Made by a program: the position numbers and the translations under genes. Shown piece by piece: positions 35,985-44,550 of a stretch of DNA of 64,000 bases. The notes below the pieces were generated by a model. That model ran no database searches. It was not told the DNA's origin and was given only the letters and a program-made list of their open reading frames with translations. Numbering within the stretch: position 1 is the stretch's first letter; the number at the start of each line of letters is the position of its first letter. The DNA is from Rickettsiales bacterium (GTDB taxonomy: Bacteria; Pseudomonadota; Alphaproteobacteria; Rickettsiales; SXRF01), in contig JAOAUZ010000001.1 in the NCBI GenBank assembly GCA_025464625.1, positions 712,848-776,847 on the forward strand. Reading direction: 5' to 3'.

Positions 35985-36956
35985 ATGATTCGTTCGGTCG
36001 TCATAGGCACTGGAGCATATCTTCCAGCTAAAATCATGACTAATTATGATTTTGCCAAGAATCTTGAAACCAGCCATGAATGGATTATCGAACGCACTGG
36101 AATCATCCAACGTCACATTGCAACAGAAGGTGAAAATACGTCTGACCTCGCAACTCTTGCTGGGCTTGATGCATTAAAAAACTCTGGTATTTCACCAGAA
36201 ACTATCGACCTTGTTATACTAGCCACCACCACACCTGATGACACGATGCCTTCCACCGCCACGAAAGTGCAGCACAGACTGGGCATAAATCGTGGCGCAG
36301 CTTTTGATGTCAATGCTGCTTGCAGCGGGTTTGTCTATGCCATGAGTATTGCCAACAGTTTTATCGTGTCTGGGCAGGCAAAGCGTGTGATGGTTATCGG
36401 CGCGGAAACTTATTCACGCATTCTTGACTGGCAGGATCGCGGTACATGCATTTTATTTGGTGACGGTGCAGCTGCGATAATTCTGGAAGCACAGGAAGGA
36501 AGTGGAACAAGCGATGATCGCGGTATTCTATTTTCACGAATTCACTCTGATGGACAATATACCGAATTGCTAAAAACCACTGGTGGAGTTTCATCCACTA
36601 TGACGGCTGGTTTTTTAACCATGGTTGGCAAAGAAATATTCCGCCATGCTGCCAGCAAAATGCCTGCCTCTGTGGAAGAAGGGTTACAAGAATTATCATT
36701 AAGCAAAGATGCTATTGACTGGCTAGTTCCCCATCAGGCAAATATGCGGATACTCGCCAGCGTCGCCCAAAAACTGAAGATTGGGGAAGATAAGGTGATA
36801 ACAACAGTGGCTATGCACGCTAATACCTCCGCTGCCTCTATTCCCCTCGCCCTCCACCAAGCATCGCAGGACGGGCGGATTCGCAAAGGAAACCTCATTG
36901 CCTGCCCCGCTCTCGGCGCGGGACTCACATGGGGCTGCGTACTTTTACGCTGGTAG
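35985..36956 (+). CDS. fabH: 3-oxoacyl-ACP synthase III
   Basis: FabH condenses acetyl-CoA with malonyl-ACP to start fatty-acid synthesis. The catalytic triad is visible: Cys in DVNAACSGFVYAMS (about residue 112), His in WLVPHQANMRI and Asn in AMHANTSAASIPLAL. At 323 residues the length is typical. The ATG is only 2 bp after the right end of the MITE-like element, so GGATAGG in that end is the only visible ribosome-binding site. The gene is otherwise intact. Confidence 0.96.
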   Translation: MIRSVVIGTGAYLPAKIMTNYDFAKNLETSHEWIIERTGIIQRHIATEGENTSDLATLAGLDALKNSGISPETIDLVILATTTPDDTMPSTATKVQHRLGINRGAAFDVNAACSGFVYAMSIANSFIVSGQAKRVMVIGAETYSRILDWQDRGTCILFGDGAAAIILEAQEGSGTSDDRGILFSRIHSDGQYTELLKTTGGVSSTMTAGFLTMVGKEIFRHAASKMPASVEEGLQELSLSKDAIDWLVPHQANMRILASVAQKLKIGEDKVITTVAMHANTSAASIPLALHQASQDGRIRKGNLIACPALGAGLTWGCVLLRW

Positions 36957-36988
36957 ACTGGCTTTTCCAATAAAATCAACCAAACCCC

Positions 36989-37017
36989 TTGATTATGTTC
37001 TCGAAATAGGTTAGAAT
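36989..37017 (+). promoter_or_regulatory. Sigma-70-type promoter of ihfA
   Basis: The -35 box TTGATT (36989-36994) and -10 box TAGAAT (37012-37017) are separated by 17 bp. Transcription would start near 37024, giving a short leader of about 30 nt before the ihfA ATG. Confidence 0.6.
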
Positions 37018-37052
37018 CGACCCAGTTGTAACTTTTTAGAGAAGAAAATACT

Positions 37053-37370
37053 ATGCCAAAAACTCTTACCCGTGCCGATTTAAGCAATTCTGTATATGAA
37101 CAAATTGGTTTGTCTTTGCAGGAATGTAACGCGCTCGTTGACAGTGTGATTGAAGAAGTATCTGTTGCCCTTGAACAGGGTAAATCGGTGAAGATTTCTT
37201 CTTTTGGTACTTTTAATCTTCGCAATAAAAAACAGCGTATGGGGCGTAACCCTAAAACTGGTGTGGAAGTGCCTATTACTTCGCGCACCGTATTGTCATT
37301 TAATGCATCGAATTTGCTGAAAGCTAAGGTGAACAGCAATTTGGTGGGTAAAAACGTTGAACTTGCATAA
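37053..37370 (+). CDS. ihfA: Integration host factor subunit alpha
   Basis: A 105-residue HU/IHF-family DNA-bending protein. The fold starts TLTRADLSNSVYEQIGLS, and the beta-arm signature is NLRNKKQRMGRNPKTGVEVP with the intercalating Pro in NPKTG. The C-terminal helix reads VLSFNASNLLKAKV. The fabH-ihfA-merR order is conserved in alphaproteobacteria and supports the alpha subunit call. Confidence 0.94.
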   Translation: MPKTLTRADLSNSVYEQIGLSLQECNALVDSVIEEVSVALEQGKSVKISSFGTFNLRNKKQRMGRNPKTGVEVPITSRTVLSFNASNLLKAKVNSNLVGKNVELA

Positions 37371-37391
37371 GGTAAAACTATTGGAGGGTTC

Positions 37392-38000
37392 GTGCAGCTA
37401 AATTTTCTTCAGGAAGACCTGCTTACCGTACTGAAAGAATCAAAACGAACTTCTGCCTCTAAAGCGAAACCAACTCTTGCCTCCTCTGCTGACTTATTTG
37501 GTGGTCTGCCGTTGGCTATGCCACCAGAAAAAAACAATCCAAAACCCATCAAGAAAATTGCTGAGAAATCAGAAGAGAAGCCCTCAGAAAAATCTTCTGA
37601 TGATGCACCTAAGAAATCAGCAACAGCTTTCAAAACTATCAGTGAAGCATCGGCTCTGCTTAATGTTCCGCAGCATGTTTTGCGTTTTTGGGAAAGTCGT
37701 TTCTCCCAGATAAAACCTCTTAAAATGGGGGGTGGTCGTCGCTATTATCGTCCTGAAGACATCGATATACTCAGCAAAATCCATAATCTATTATACAAGC
37801 AAGGCTATACAATCAAAGGTGCAAAAAAAGCCTTTGAACTTAAAGAGGTGAAGCAGGCGGAAATAAAAACCGTCCCAGAAACAGCTAAGTCCATAATACT
37901 AACCGATAAACAGAGAAAACAAGTTTCCGCTATCCGCAATGAACTATTGGGACTACGCGAAAAACTTCGCCCCTATCTCGCTGAAACAGTTTCTGCGTAA
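37392..38000 (+). CDS. MerR-family transcriptional regulator
   Basis: A 202-residue protein with a GTG start preceded by GGAGGG. Residues 1-78 are a low-complexity Lys/Ser/Glu-rich region. Residues 80-150 hold a MerR-type winged helix ([47 protein letters not shown]). The conserved position after ihfA in alphaproteobacteria suggests a housekeeping role. No effector-binding Cys cluster is seen. Confidence 0.9.
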   Translation: MQLNFLQEDLLTVLKESKRTSASKAKPTLASSADLFGGLPLAMPPEKNNPKPIKKIAEKSEEKPSEKSSDDAPKKSATAFKTISEASALLNVPQHVLRFWESRFSQIKPLKMGGGRRYYRPEDIDILSKIHNLLYKQGYTIKGAKKAFELKEVKQAEIKTVPETAKSIILTDKQRKQVSAIRNELLGLREKLRPYLAETVSA

Positions 38001-38021
38001 CATATGCATGCCAATAGTAGT

Positions 38022-38049
38022 TTGACTTTTGTCATAGGTGTTGTAACCT
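38022..38049 (+). promoter_or_regulatory. Candidate promoter of purEK
   Basis: A TTGACT box at 38022-38027 is followed after 16 bp by TAACCT at 38044-38049, a weak -10. It lies 35 bp before the purE start. No PurR-like operator is obvious. Confidence 0.4.
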
Positions 38050-38083
38050 TCGTGGCTTAATTTTTTGATTTTCAGGAAGATTC

Positions 38084-38575
38084 ATGGCAAAAAAACAAGC
38101 CGAAATAGCAATCATAATGGGCAGCACCTCCGACTGGGAGACAATGAAATACACTGCCGACATGCTGGATAATTTCGATGTTTCTTATGAATCAAAAGTC
38201 ATTTCTGCCCATCGCACACCTGACAGGCTCTATGACTTTGCCAAGAATGCCAAAAAAAATGGCATAAAAATTATTATCGCTGGGGCTGGTGGTGCGGCAC
38301 ATCTTCCCGGTATGGCATCTTCTATGACAACCTTGCCCGTTCTTGGCGTACCCGTGGAAAGCGCAGCTTTGAAAGGAATGGATAGTTTGTTATCTATCGT
38401 GCAAATGCCCGCTGGTGTTCCTGTTGGAACATTGGCAATCGGAAAGGCTGGCGCAACTAACGCTGCTCTGCTTGCTGCATCCATACTCGCGCTGAATGAT
38501 GAAAAACTGGCAAAAAAACTGGCTGCATGGCGCGCAAAACAAACCAAATCTGTAGCACTGAAACCCAATGCCTGA
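38084..38575 (+). CDS. purE: N5-carboxyaminoimidazole ribonucleotide mutase
   Basis: PurE moves the carboxyl group of N5-CAIR to give CAIR in purine synthesis. The motif [12 protein letters not shown] binds the phosphate, and [13 protein letters not shown] carries the active-site His. [15 protein letters not shown] and [15 protein letters not shown] complete the family pattern. At 163 residues it is typical. It overlaps purK by 8 bp. Confidence 0.97.
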   Translation: MAKKQAEIAIIMGSTSDWETMKYTADMLDNFDVSYESKVISAHRTPDRLYDFAKNAKKNGIKIIIAGAGGAAHLPGMASSMTTLPVLGVPVESAALKGMDSLLSIVQMPAGVPVGTLAIGKAGATNAALLAASILALNDEKLAKKLAAWRAKQTKSVALKPNA

Positions 38576-39653
38576 TTCTGCAATTAAACCACTTCTTCCA
38601 TTATCCACCATCGGCATATTAGGTGGTGGGCAGCTAGGTCGGATGATGGCTATAGCAGCAGCAGAAATGGGCTATCATGTGCATATTTACTGCCCAGAAA
38701 AAAACTCTCCTGCCAGTGAAGTTGCGCGCTTTAACACCGTTGGAGAATATAACGATATTAAAGCACTGGTGCGTTTTGCCGAAAGTGTTGATGTGATAAC
38801 ATATGAATTTGAAAATATTCCCGCCAAGCCAGTTGCAGCTCTTGCAAAAAAAATAAATATTTTTCCTTCACCGCAAATTCTAGCAATTTCACAGCATAGG
38901 ATTTCAGAAAAACAAGTAATAGGTGCTATGGGCATTGCAACTGCGCCATTTGTTCCCGTTTCCTCTCTGGAAGAGTTACGCTTTGCAGCTAGGACAATTG
39001 GACTCCCCGCAGTTCTTAAAACAGCACGCATGGGCTATGACGGCAAAGGACAGGCAATACTGCGCAAAGAATCCGACATAAAAACTGCTTGGGCTAAACT
39101 TGAAAGTAATGATCTCATACTTGAAGGGTTTGTTGATTTTACTATGGAAATTTCGGTTATCGTCGCCCGAGATGTTAAAGGAAATATCCAGTGCTATTGC
39201 TCTGTGCAGAACACCCACAAAAACCATATCTTACATGAAACAATAGCCCCTGCCCCCATATCAAAAAAGTTGGCAACAAAAGCAGAAAATATCGCCTGTA
39301 AAATAGCAGAAGAACTTGATTTGGTTGGCTTGCTGGCAATCGAAATGTTTGTGACTAATGATGACAAAATATTAGTGAATGAAATCGCCCCACGCCCGCA
39401 TAATTCTGGGCATTGGACAATCGATGCCGCCGTCACCAGCCAGTTTGAGCAGGTTATCCGCGCTGTTTGTGGTTTACCTCTGGGAAGCCCAGAGCGCCTG
39501 TGCGATGCGCGGATGTTAAATCTGATTGGTAATGATGTGAATGACTGGAAAAATTACAGCGCGCAGAAAAACGCCAAGCTGCATCTATACGGAAAAAAAG
39601 AAGCCAAAGCAGGACGCAAGATGGGACATGTTACGTTTTTGATGAAAGATTAG
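38568..39653 (+). CDS. purK: 5-(carboxyamino)imidazole ribonucleotide synthase
   Basis: PurK is an ATP-grasp enzyme that makes N5-CAIR from AIR, ATP and bicarbonate. The N-terminal block [20 protein letters not shown] and the ATP-grasp blocks [32 protein letters not shown] and [17 protein letters not shown] are all present. The 361-residue length is normal. It is coupled to purE by overlap, matching the step order of the pathway. Confidence 0.97.
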   Translation: MPDSAIKPLLPLSTIGILGGGQLGRMMAIAAAEMGYHVHIYCPEKNSPASEVARFNTVGEYNDIKALVRFAESVDVITYEFENIPAKPVAALAKKINIFPSPQILAISQHRISEKQVIGAMGIATAPFVPVSSLEELRFAARTIGLPAVLKTARMGYDGKGQAILRKESDIKTAWAKLESNDLILEGFVDFTMEISVIVARDVKGNIQCYCSVQNTHKNHILHETIAPAPISKKLATKAENIACKIAEELDLVGLLAIEMFVTNDDKILVNEIAPRPHNSGHWTIDAAVTSQFEQVIRAVCGLPLGSPERLCDARMLNLIGNDVNDWKNYSAQKNAKLHLYGKKEAKAGRKMGHVTFLMKD

Positions 39654-40520
39654 TTATAAAAACCTAGCTTTATCCGCCTTGTAAACTCCAAGAACTGTTA
39701 CCTTTTTACAGTAAAAACTTAGTTCTTCTAACGCACCTTGCACATTTTTTTCATGCGGATGACCTTCAAAAGTGAGGAAAAACTGGGCGGCATCACGCTT
39801 CGCTCCCCCCGGAATATAGCTTTCCAGCTTCACAATATTCACACCCTGTGTGGCAAACCCGCCGAGTGATTTATATAAAGCTGCTGGCATATTGCGGACG
39901 GTAAAAAGAATTGTAGTTAGTATATTATCTTCACTTGGTTTTATCTCAGCTGGTTCACGCGCTACCATAATAAAAACCGTCACATTATTTTCTGCGTCCT
40001 GCAAATGTTCGCGCAGAATTTTAAGTCCATAAAGTTCAGCAGCAAGTGGTGAAGCTACAGCCGCTTTAGTGGGGTCATTCCACCTCGCAACATCGGCAGC
40101 AGCAGCGGCCGTGTTAGAATAGGCATGGGTATTTACTTTCATCTCGCGCAAATGCTCACGACATTGCATCAAAGCCTGCGGATGAGAATAAACATCTTTT
40201 ATCGTTTCCAGCGTCGCACCTTTTACCGAAACTAGAACATGTTCAATATTCTGGAAATATTCCCCAACAATATGCAGCTTGGTTTTGGGCAATAAATTGT
40301 GGATTTCTGCCACCCTGCCCGCTTGCGAATTTTCTATCGGAATCATCCCCAACGCAGCCTTGCCAGCCGTCACCGCCTCAAAAACATCTTCAAATGATGG
40401 GCAAGGCATGGTCTGCATATAGGGGCTGGCTTGGCGGCACGCCAAATCGGCATTCGCCCCTTCCACACCCATAAAAGCAATTGTATTTTCTGGATCAAGA
40501 TTCGTAGTAGTGCTGGACAT
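39654..40520 (-). CDS. pheA: Prephenate dehydratase with ACT domain
   Basis: The enzyme converts prephenate to phenylpyruvate on the way to phenylalanine. Residues 12-190 are the dehydratase domain (IAFMGVEGANADLACRQ; MIPIENSQAGRV; SHPQALMQCREHL). Residues 200-280 are an ACT domain (LTTILFTVRNMPAALYKSLG) that usually binds Phe for feedback control. The catalytic TRF motif reads TVF (ENNVTVFIMVA), so the usual Arg is Val. The gene is divergent from the DAHP synthase gene, with 64 bp between starts. Confidence 0.9.
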   Translation of the reverse strand: MSSTTTNLDPENTIAFMGVEGANADLACRQASPYMQTMPCPSFEDVFEAVTAGKAALGMIPIENSQAGRVAEIHNLLPKTKLHIVGEYFQNIEHVLVSVKGATLETIKDVYSHPQALMQCREHLREMKVNTHAYSNTAAAAADVARWNDPTKAAVASPLAAELYGLKILREHLQDAENNVTVFIMVAREPAEIKPSEDNILTTILFTVRNMPAALYKSLGGFATQGVNIVKLESYIPGGAKRDAAQFFLTFEGHPHEKNVQGALEELSFYCKKVTVLGVYKADKARFL

Positions 40521-40584
40521 GATGCTGGTAATTCCTTAAGTTGGTAGAAATAATAAATATCACGAATATAAAAGATTGCAACGC

Positions 40585-41958
40585 ATGAACACTAAACTTT
40601 TGACTCCTAAAAACTGGAACACAAATAGCTGGCGCAATTTTCCTATTAAGCAACAGCCAGAATATAAGAACCTTGAGCATCTGAAAGAGGTGGAGGGCAA
40701 GCTTGCCTCATTCCCACCACTTACCTCGCCAACGGAAATCCGTGCGTTGAAGAATGAGCTTTCTGACGCTGCTTACGGTAAGGCATTTCTATTGCAAGGT
40801 GGCGACTGCGCTGAAAGTTTTGCTGAATTCAATGAAAAAAATCTCCGCGATTTTTTCCGCGTGATGCTGCAAATGACTATGGCACTTATGTATGGCGCGG
40901 GAAGGCCTGTTGTAAAAGTCGGGCGCATAGCTGGGCAATTTTCCAAACCACGCTCGGAAAATATGGAAAAAATCGGTGATGCCGAACTACCTAGCTATCG
41001 CGGTGACATGGTGAACTCTATGGAGTTTGACGAAAGCGGTCGCCAAGCTGACCCTGATCGCTTGCTACGCGCTTATTATCAAGGTTCTGCAACGCTGAAT
41101 TTCCTGCGTACACTCGCGCGCGGTGGCTATGCCTCACTGAAACAAATCAACCGCTGGAATATGGAGTTTGTAAATTCCTCCAGTCAAGGCAGCCGTTTTG
41201 AAGAACTAGTGGCGCGCATCAATGAATGTCTTGGTTTTATTCAAGCCTGCCGCCTACCTCTTGATGATGTCGAAGAATTTGCTGAAGCCAGCTTCTTCAC
41301 TTCACATGAAGCATTGCTGCTGGGTTATGAATCATCCCTCACCCGCTTTGATGAATTTGATGAAAAATGGTATGCCTGCGCCGCTCACATGTTGTGGATT
41401 GGTGATCGCACACGTTCGCCTGACGAAGCGCATGTTGAATTTCTGCGCGGTGTCGCAAATCCTATTGGATGCAAAGTTGGTCCTTCCACCACTGTTGATG
41501 GATTATTAAAACTGATTGATACGCTTAATCCTGAGAACGAAGCTGGTCGCCTGACCCTTATCAGCCGTATGGGTGCTGGAAAAGTTGGTGATTTACTACC
41601 ACCACTAGTGCGCGCAGTTAAAGATGCTGGCAAAACTGTTATATGGGCATGTGACCCGATGCACGGCAACACCATCAAATCACCAAACGGTTATAAAACT
41701 AGAAAATTCACTGATATTCTTGCTGAAGTACGGAATTTCTTTGAAGTTCACAAAGCTGAAGGAACAGTTGCTGGCGGCGTGCATTTTGAAATGACTGGGC
41801 AGGATGTGACCGAATGCCTGGGTGGTGCGCAGGCGATTTCTGAACTTAATTTATCCGACCGCTACCACACACATTGCGACCCACGTCTCAACGCTTCACA
41901 ATCATTGGAGCTTGCATTTTTAATTGCAGAGACGATAAAGAAGCATAAGAATAAATAA
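40585..41958 (+). CDS. Type II 3-deoxy-7-phosphoheptulonate synthase
   Basis: The enzyme condenses phosphoenolpyruvate and erythrose 4-phosphate in the first step of the shikimate pathway. It belongs to the plant-like type II family: PPLTSPTEIRALKNELSDAA, LLQGGDCAESFAEF, RIAGQFSKPRS, LTLISRMGAGKVGDLLPPL and ACDPMHGNTIK carry the metal and substrate residues. I chose ATG 40585; a TTG at 40576 would add three residues. Together with pheA it forms a divergent aromatic amino acid pair. Confidence 0.95.
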   Translation: MNTKLLTPKNWNTNSWRNFPIKQQPEYKNLEHLKEVEGKLASFPPLTSPTEIRALKNELSDAAYGKAFLLQGGDCAESFAEFNEKNLRDFFRVMLQMTMALMYGAGRPVVKVGRIAGQFSKPRSENMEKIGDAELPSYRGDMVNSMEFDESGRQADPDRLLRAYYQGSATLNFLRTLARGGYASLKQINRWNMEFVNSSSQGSRFEELVARINECLGFIQACRLPLDDVEEFAEASFFTSHEALLLGYESSLTRFDEFDEKWYACAAHMLWIGDRTRSPDEAHVEFLRGVANPIGCKVGPSTTVDGLLKLIDTLNPENEAGRLTLISRMGAGKVGDLLPPLVRAVKDAGKTVIWACDPMHGNTIKSPNGYKTRKFTDILAEVRNFFEVHKAEGTVAGGVHFEMTGQDVTECLGGAQAISELNLSDRYHTHCDPRLNASQSLELAFLIAETIKKHKNK

Positions 41959-41999
41959 TCTGACGAAATAATATAATCATCTAAACTAGGAGAAAATAA

Positions 42000-42287
42000 A
42001 TGGCTAAATCAGCAAGAGTGGGTGGCGTTGCGGTTGATCAATTGAAAAGCATCATTGCGCGTGTAGAAAAACTGGAAGAAGAAAAAGCCGCTATTGCTGA
42101 TGATATTAAAGACGTTTTTGCCGAAGCAAAAGGCAATGGCTATGATGTTAAGGCTATTCGCCAGATTATTAAACTCCGTAAAATGGACGCACAAGAACGC
42201 GAAGAAGAAGAAACAATCTTGGATACATACATGCGTGCATTAGGGATGCTTCCTGAATTTGAAGAAGCTGAAATGGAAGCTGCATAG
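42000..42287 (+). CDS. gapR: GapR-family (DUF2312) nucleoid-associated protein
   Basis: A 95-residue helical protein matching DUF2312. In Caulobacter this protein, GapR, binds AT-rich, overtwisted DNA and helps replication. The helix [20 protein letters not shown] and the block [20 protein letters not shown] are the family core. GGAG lies 9 bp upstream of ATG. It is found nearly only in alphaproteobacteria and their phages, which supports the taxonomic call. Confidence 0.93.
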   Translation: MAKSARVGGVAVDQLKSIIARVEKLEEEKAAIADDIKDVFAEAKGNGYDVKAIRQIIKLRKMDAQEREEEETILDTYMRALGMLPEFEEAEMEAA

Positions 42288-42424
42288 ACCGCTGCTAAAG
42301 GCACATAAATTGTCGTAAATTACTTTACTTCAAAGTAAATAATAGTTGAAAATCATTATTTTTGGTGTATATACGCCTTCCTCCATTAATTTATTATTAA
42401 CTAATGGTTTGATAGACGGAAGTT

Positions 42425-43093
42425 ATGAAACAGCAATATACAAACGAAAATATAGATAAATTTCAGTTATTTATTGATGATCGTGCTTTCCCGTGCGTAG
42501 GTGCAAAGTCAGCCTTAGAAAAAGATCAGATAACCTATCTGTTGGCGGATGATATAAGAAAATCATCAAGCGACAGAGAAATCACAGAGAAATTGCAAGC
42601 CTTTGCTCATAAATGCACTCCTGATAGCCTGTTTGTGAGCTTTATTGTTATATTTGAGAATTCACCGTCTTTAAGTGAAATTGAATTTGAGCGTTGCCTG
42701 TGGGAACGACTACAGGCAATTCATGAAAAAGATTCTATAAAATATGATTGGGATAAGAAAGTAAGCTCGGATCCTGATTCTCCAGATTTTGCTATGAGTA
42801 TTGGGGGCAAAGCATTTTATGTAGTGGGCTTGCATCCAAATTCTAGTAGACCAGCCAGAAGTTTCCCTAAAAATGCATTAGTTTTCAATCTGCACAGTCA
42901 GTTTGAGCTATTACGCGAAACAGGAAAATACACCAAGATAAAAGAAGCCATTTTGGAGCGCGATATAAAATTAAGTGGCTCAATAAATCCTATGCTTGCT
43001 CAACACGGCACAAGCCCTGCCTCTATGCAATATAGCGGGCGAGTATTAGAAGAAGGCTGGAAATGCCCGTTCCGTATGCGAAAGACTGCATAG
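42425..43093 (+). CDS. YqcI/YcgG-family protein, possible haem-dependent N-oxygenase
   Basis: A 222-residue protein of the YqcI/YcgG family. Recognisable blocks are AFPCVGAKSALEKDQITYLL near the start, MSIGGKAFYVVGLHPNSSR, with PKNALVFNLHSQFELLR in the middle, and the C-terminal GWKCPFRMR. One member of this family, GntA of guanitoxin synthesis, is a haem-dependent N-hydroxylase of a guanidino group (established knowledge). The conserved HPxSSRxAR and CPF motifs are present. The DUF1989 gene follows with no gap, so the two are coupled and probably act together. Confidence 0.82.
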   Translation: MKQQYTNENIDKFQLFIDDRAFPCVGAKSALEKDQITYLLADDIRKSSSDREITEKLQAFAHKCTPDSLFVSFIVIFENSPSLSEIEFERCLWERLQAIHEKDSIKYDWDKKVSSDPDSPDFAMSIGGKAFYVVGLHPNSSRPARSFPKNALVFNLHSQFELLRETGKYTKIKEAILERDIKLSGSINPMLAQHGTSPASMQYSGRVLEEGWKCPFRMRKTA

Positions 43094-43678
43094 ATGGTAC
43101 AAAAAATATCCCCGCGCAGTGGTGCTGCGTTTGAACTAAAAAAAGGACAAAAACTAAAAGTTATCGACCCGCAGGGCGAACAAGTTGCCGATATGGTAGC
43201 TTATAACCGAGCAGATATTAACGAGGTTATATCATCTGGTCGCAGCCTCGACTATGCCAGCAAAATTTATCTGACAAAAGGCGACCCTATCTATTCCAAC
43301 CGCAGCAATATAATGCTGGAAATAATAGAAGATACTGTGGGTCGCCATGATTTTTTACTGACCCCATGCTCGGCAGATACTTTCAGGATAATTTATGGGC
43401 ATGAACACCCGCACCGTGGCTGCTTTGGGAACTTAGCCGAAGCACTTGCACCATACGGAATAATCCCAGACCATATACCTACAGCATTTAACGTTTTCAT
43501 GAATGTACCCATAGATTCCTCTACAGGAGTTCTAAGAGTTGAACCGCCACTAAGTAAGGCTGGAGACTATTTAATTGTAGAAGCTAAAATGGATTTGATT
43601 ATTGGACTAACTGCCTGCTCAGCCGAGCAATCTAATAATTATTCTTTCAAGCCAATCCATTACGAAGTGATTGATTAA
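43094..43678 (+). CDS. DUF1989 (urea carboxylase-associated family) protein
   Basis: A 194-residue DUF1989 protein. Typical blocks are GEQVADMVAYNRADINEVIS, NRSNIMLEIIEDTVGRHD, LLTPCSADTFRIIYGHEHPH and PTAFNVFMNVPIDSSTGVLR. Family members CgdA/CgdB form carboxyguanidine deiminase, linking the family to guanidine breakdown. The His and Cys residues in CSADT and HEHPHRGCFGN may bind zinc. Its ATG follows the YcgG-type stop directly. The pairing suggests chemistry on a guanidino or related nitrogen compound, which is inference. It overlaps the next gene's stop by 4 bp. Confidence 0.88.
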   Translation: MVQKISPRSGAAFELKKGQKLKVIDPQGEQVADMVAYNRADINEVISSGRSLDYASKIYLTKGDPIYSNRSNIMLEIIEDTVGRHDFLLTPCSADTFRIIYGHEHPHRGCFGNLAEALAPYGIIPDHIPTAFNVFMNVPIDSSTGVLRVEPPLSKAGDYLIVEAKMDLIIGLTACSAEQSNNYSFKPIHYEVID

Positions 43679-44442
43679 TTTTTACTCTGCATTTCCAAAT
43701 ATTTAGCTATCCGCATCACTCTGCCGAAGGCATATATGTTGGCGTAGATTATACCACGCATTCCGCGCAGGATATACAAACGCAGTAAGTAGGCTTTGAA
43801 AAAGGAAATAGGAAATTCTATCACCAAACGGGTGCGGGCAAAGCTAAGACCACCCTTTGCGATTAAGTTTTCCGCCTGAGCTGTGGTGTAGCTGTTCATT
43901 TTTTCTATAGCATGAGCAACGCTGCGGAACGACCTGTGGCGCACTAAGGCTTTTAATCTTCCCACCGCCTCTCCATCATTCATAATCACCGAATCATGCA
44001 CTGGGCTTTCAGAAAAACGCCCTTTGTCGCGGTTATATAATCGCAAACAATGGTTGGTGTGAGCAAGCAAAGCAAATTTTGTTTCATTTGGCAGCAAGTC
44101 ACGAACTTTTACGATATAACCAGACATAGGTGGCTCGCCTGCTGCAAATAATCCCTGTATTTCCTGCGCTAGTTCTTCCGTTACTTCTTCATCAGCATCC
44201 AGATTTAGCAGCCAATTATTTCTACACTCATCTTCACCGAAGCGTTTTTGTAGACCGTATCCTTCCCATTCATTATATAAAACCCGCGCACCAAGAAATG
44301 TGGCGACTGAGACTGTATCATCGCTGCTTCCACTATCAATAACCACCACCTCATCAACCCAATCTTTGACGCTGTTAATGGTGGTTGTGATACGGTCAGC
44401 TTCGTTTTTAGCAATAATAAATACGGAAATAGGTAAGCGCAT
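43675..44442 (-). CDS. Family 2 glycosyltransferase, LPS-core type
   Basis: A 255-residue GT-A enzyme like WaaE/KdtX, which adds a sugar to the lipopolysaccharide inner core. ISVFIIAKNEADRITTTINS binds the nucleotide, VVVIDSGSSDDTV and LLNLDADEEVTEEL (DxD) are the donor and metal sites, and the C-terminal region carries one or two hydrophobic amphipathic helices (FPISFFKAYLLRLYILRG). It is divergent from a second glycosyltransferase gene with a 22-bp inverted repeat between them. Confidence 0.88.
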   Translation of the reverse strand: MRLPISVFIIAKNEADRITTTINSVKDWVDEVVVIDSGSSDDTVSVATFLGARVLYNEWEGYGLQKRFGEDECRNNWLLNLDADEEVTEELAQEIQGLFAAGEPPMSGYIVKVRDLLPNETKFALLAHTNHCLRLYNRDKGRFSESPVHDSVIMNDGEAVGRLKALVRHRSFRSVAHAIEKMNSYTTAQAENLIAKGGLSFARTRLVIEFPISFFKAYLLRLYILRGMRGIIYANIYAFGRVMRIAKYLEMQSKN

Positions 44443-44455
44443 AAATTGATTATAA

Positions 44456-44535
44456 GATGATAGGATAATAAGATGACAAGATGATAGGATAGTTGTAATT
44501 TTGTAAAAATCTAGTCATCTTATTATCCTATCATC
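44456..44535. repeat. Perfect 22-bp inverted repeat between divergent glycosyltransferase genes
   Basis: The sequence at 44456-44477 (starting GATGATAGGATAATAAG) is exactly inverted at 44514-44535, with a 36-bp spacer. Part of the left arm (AGATGATAGGATA) also recurs as a direct copy at 44479-44491. It fills most of the 108-bp gap and ends 15 bp before the downstream ATG. It could be a shared operator or a short repeat element. Confidence 0.75.
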
Positions 44536-44550
44536 CAACAAGGAAAAAAT

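Noticed and set aside
35670..36031. Open frames inside the 270-bp element between plsX and fabH
   Set aside because: They cross the plsX end or fabH start in the wrong frame, have no sensible ribosome-binding site and resemble no protein; the segment is better explained as a MITE-like element.
36734..37339. 201-residue antisense frame over fabH and ihfA
   Set aside because: It lies opposite two well-supported genes and crosses their intergenic promoter; codon pattern follows the sense genes.
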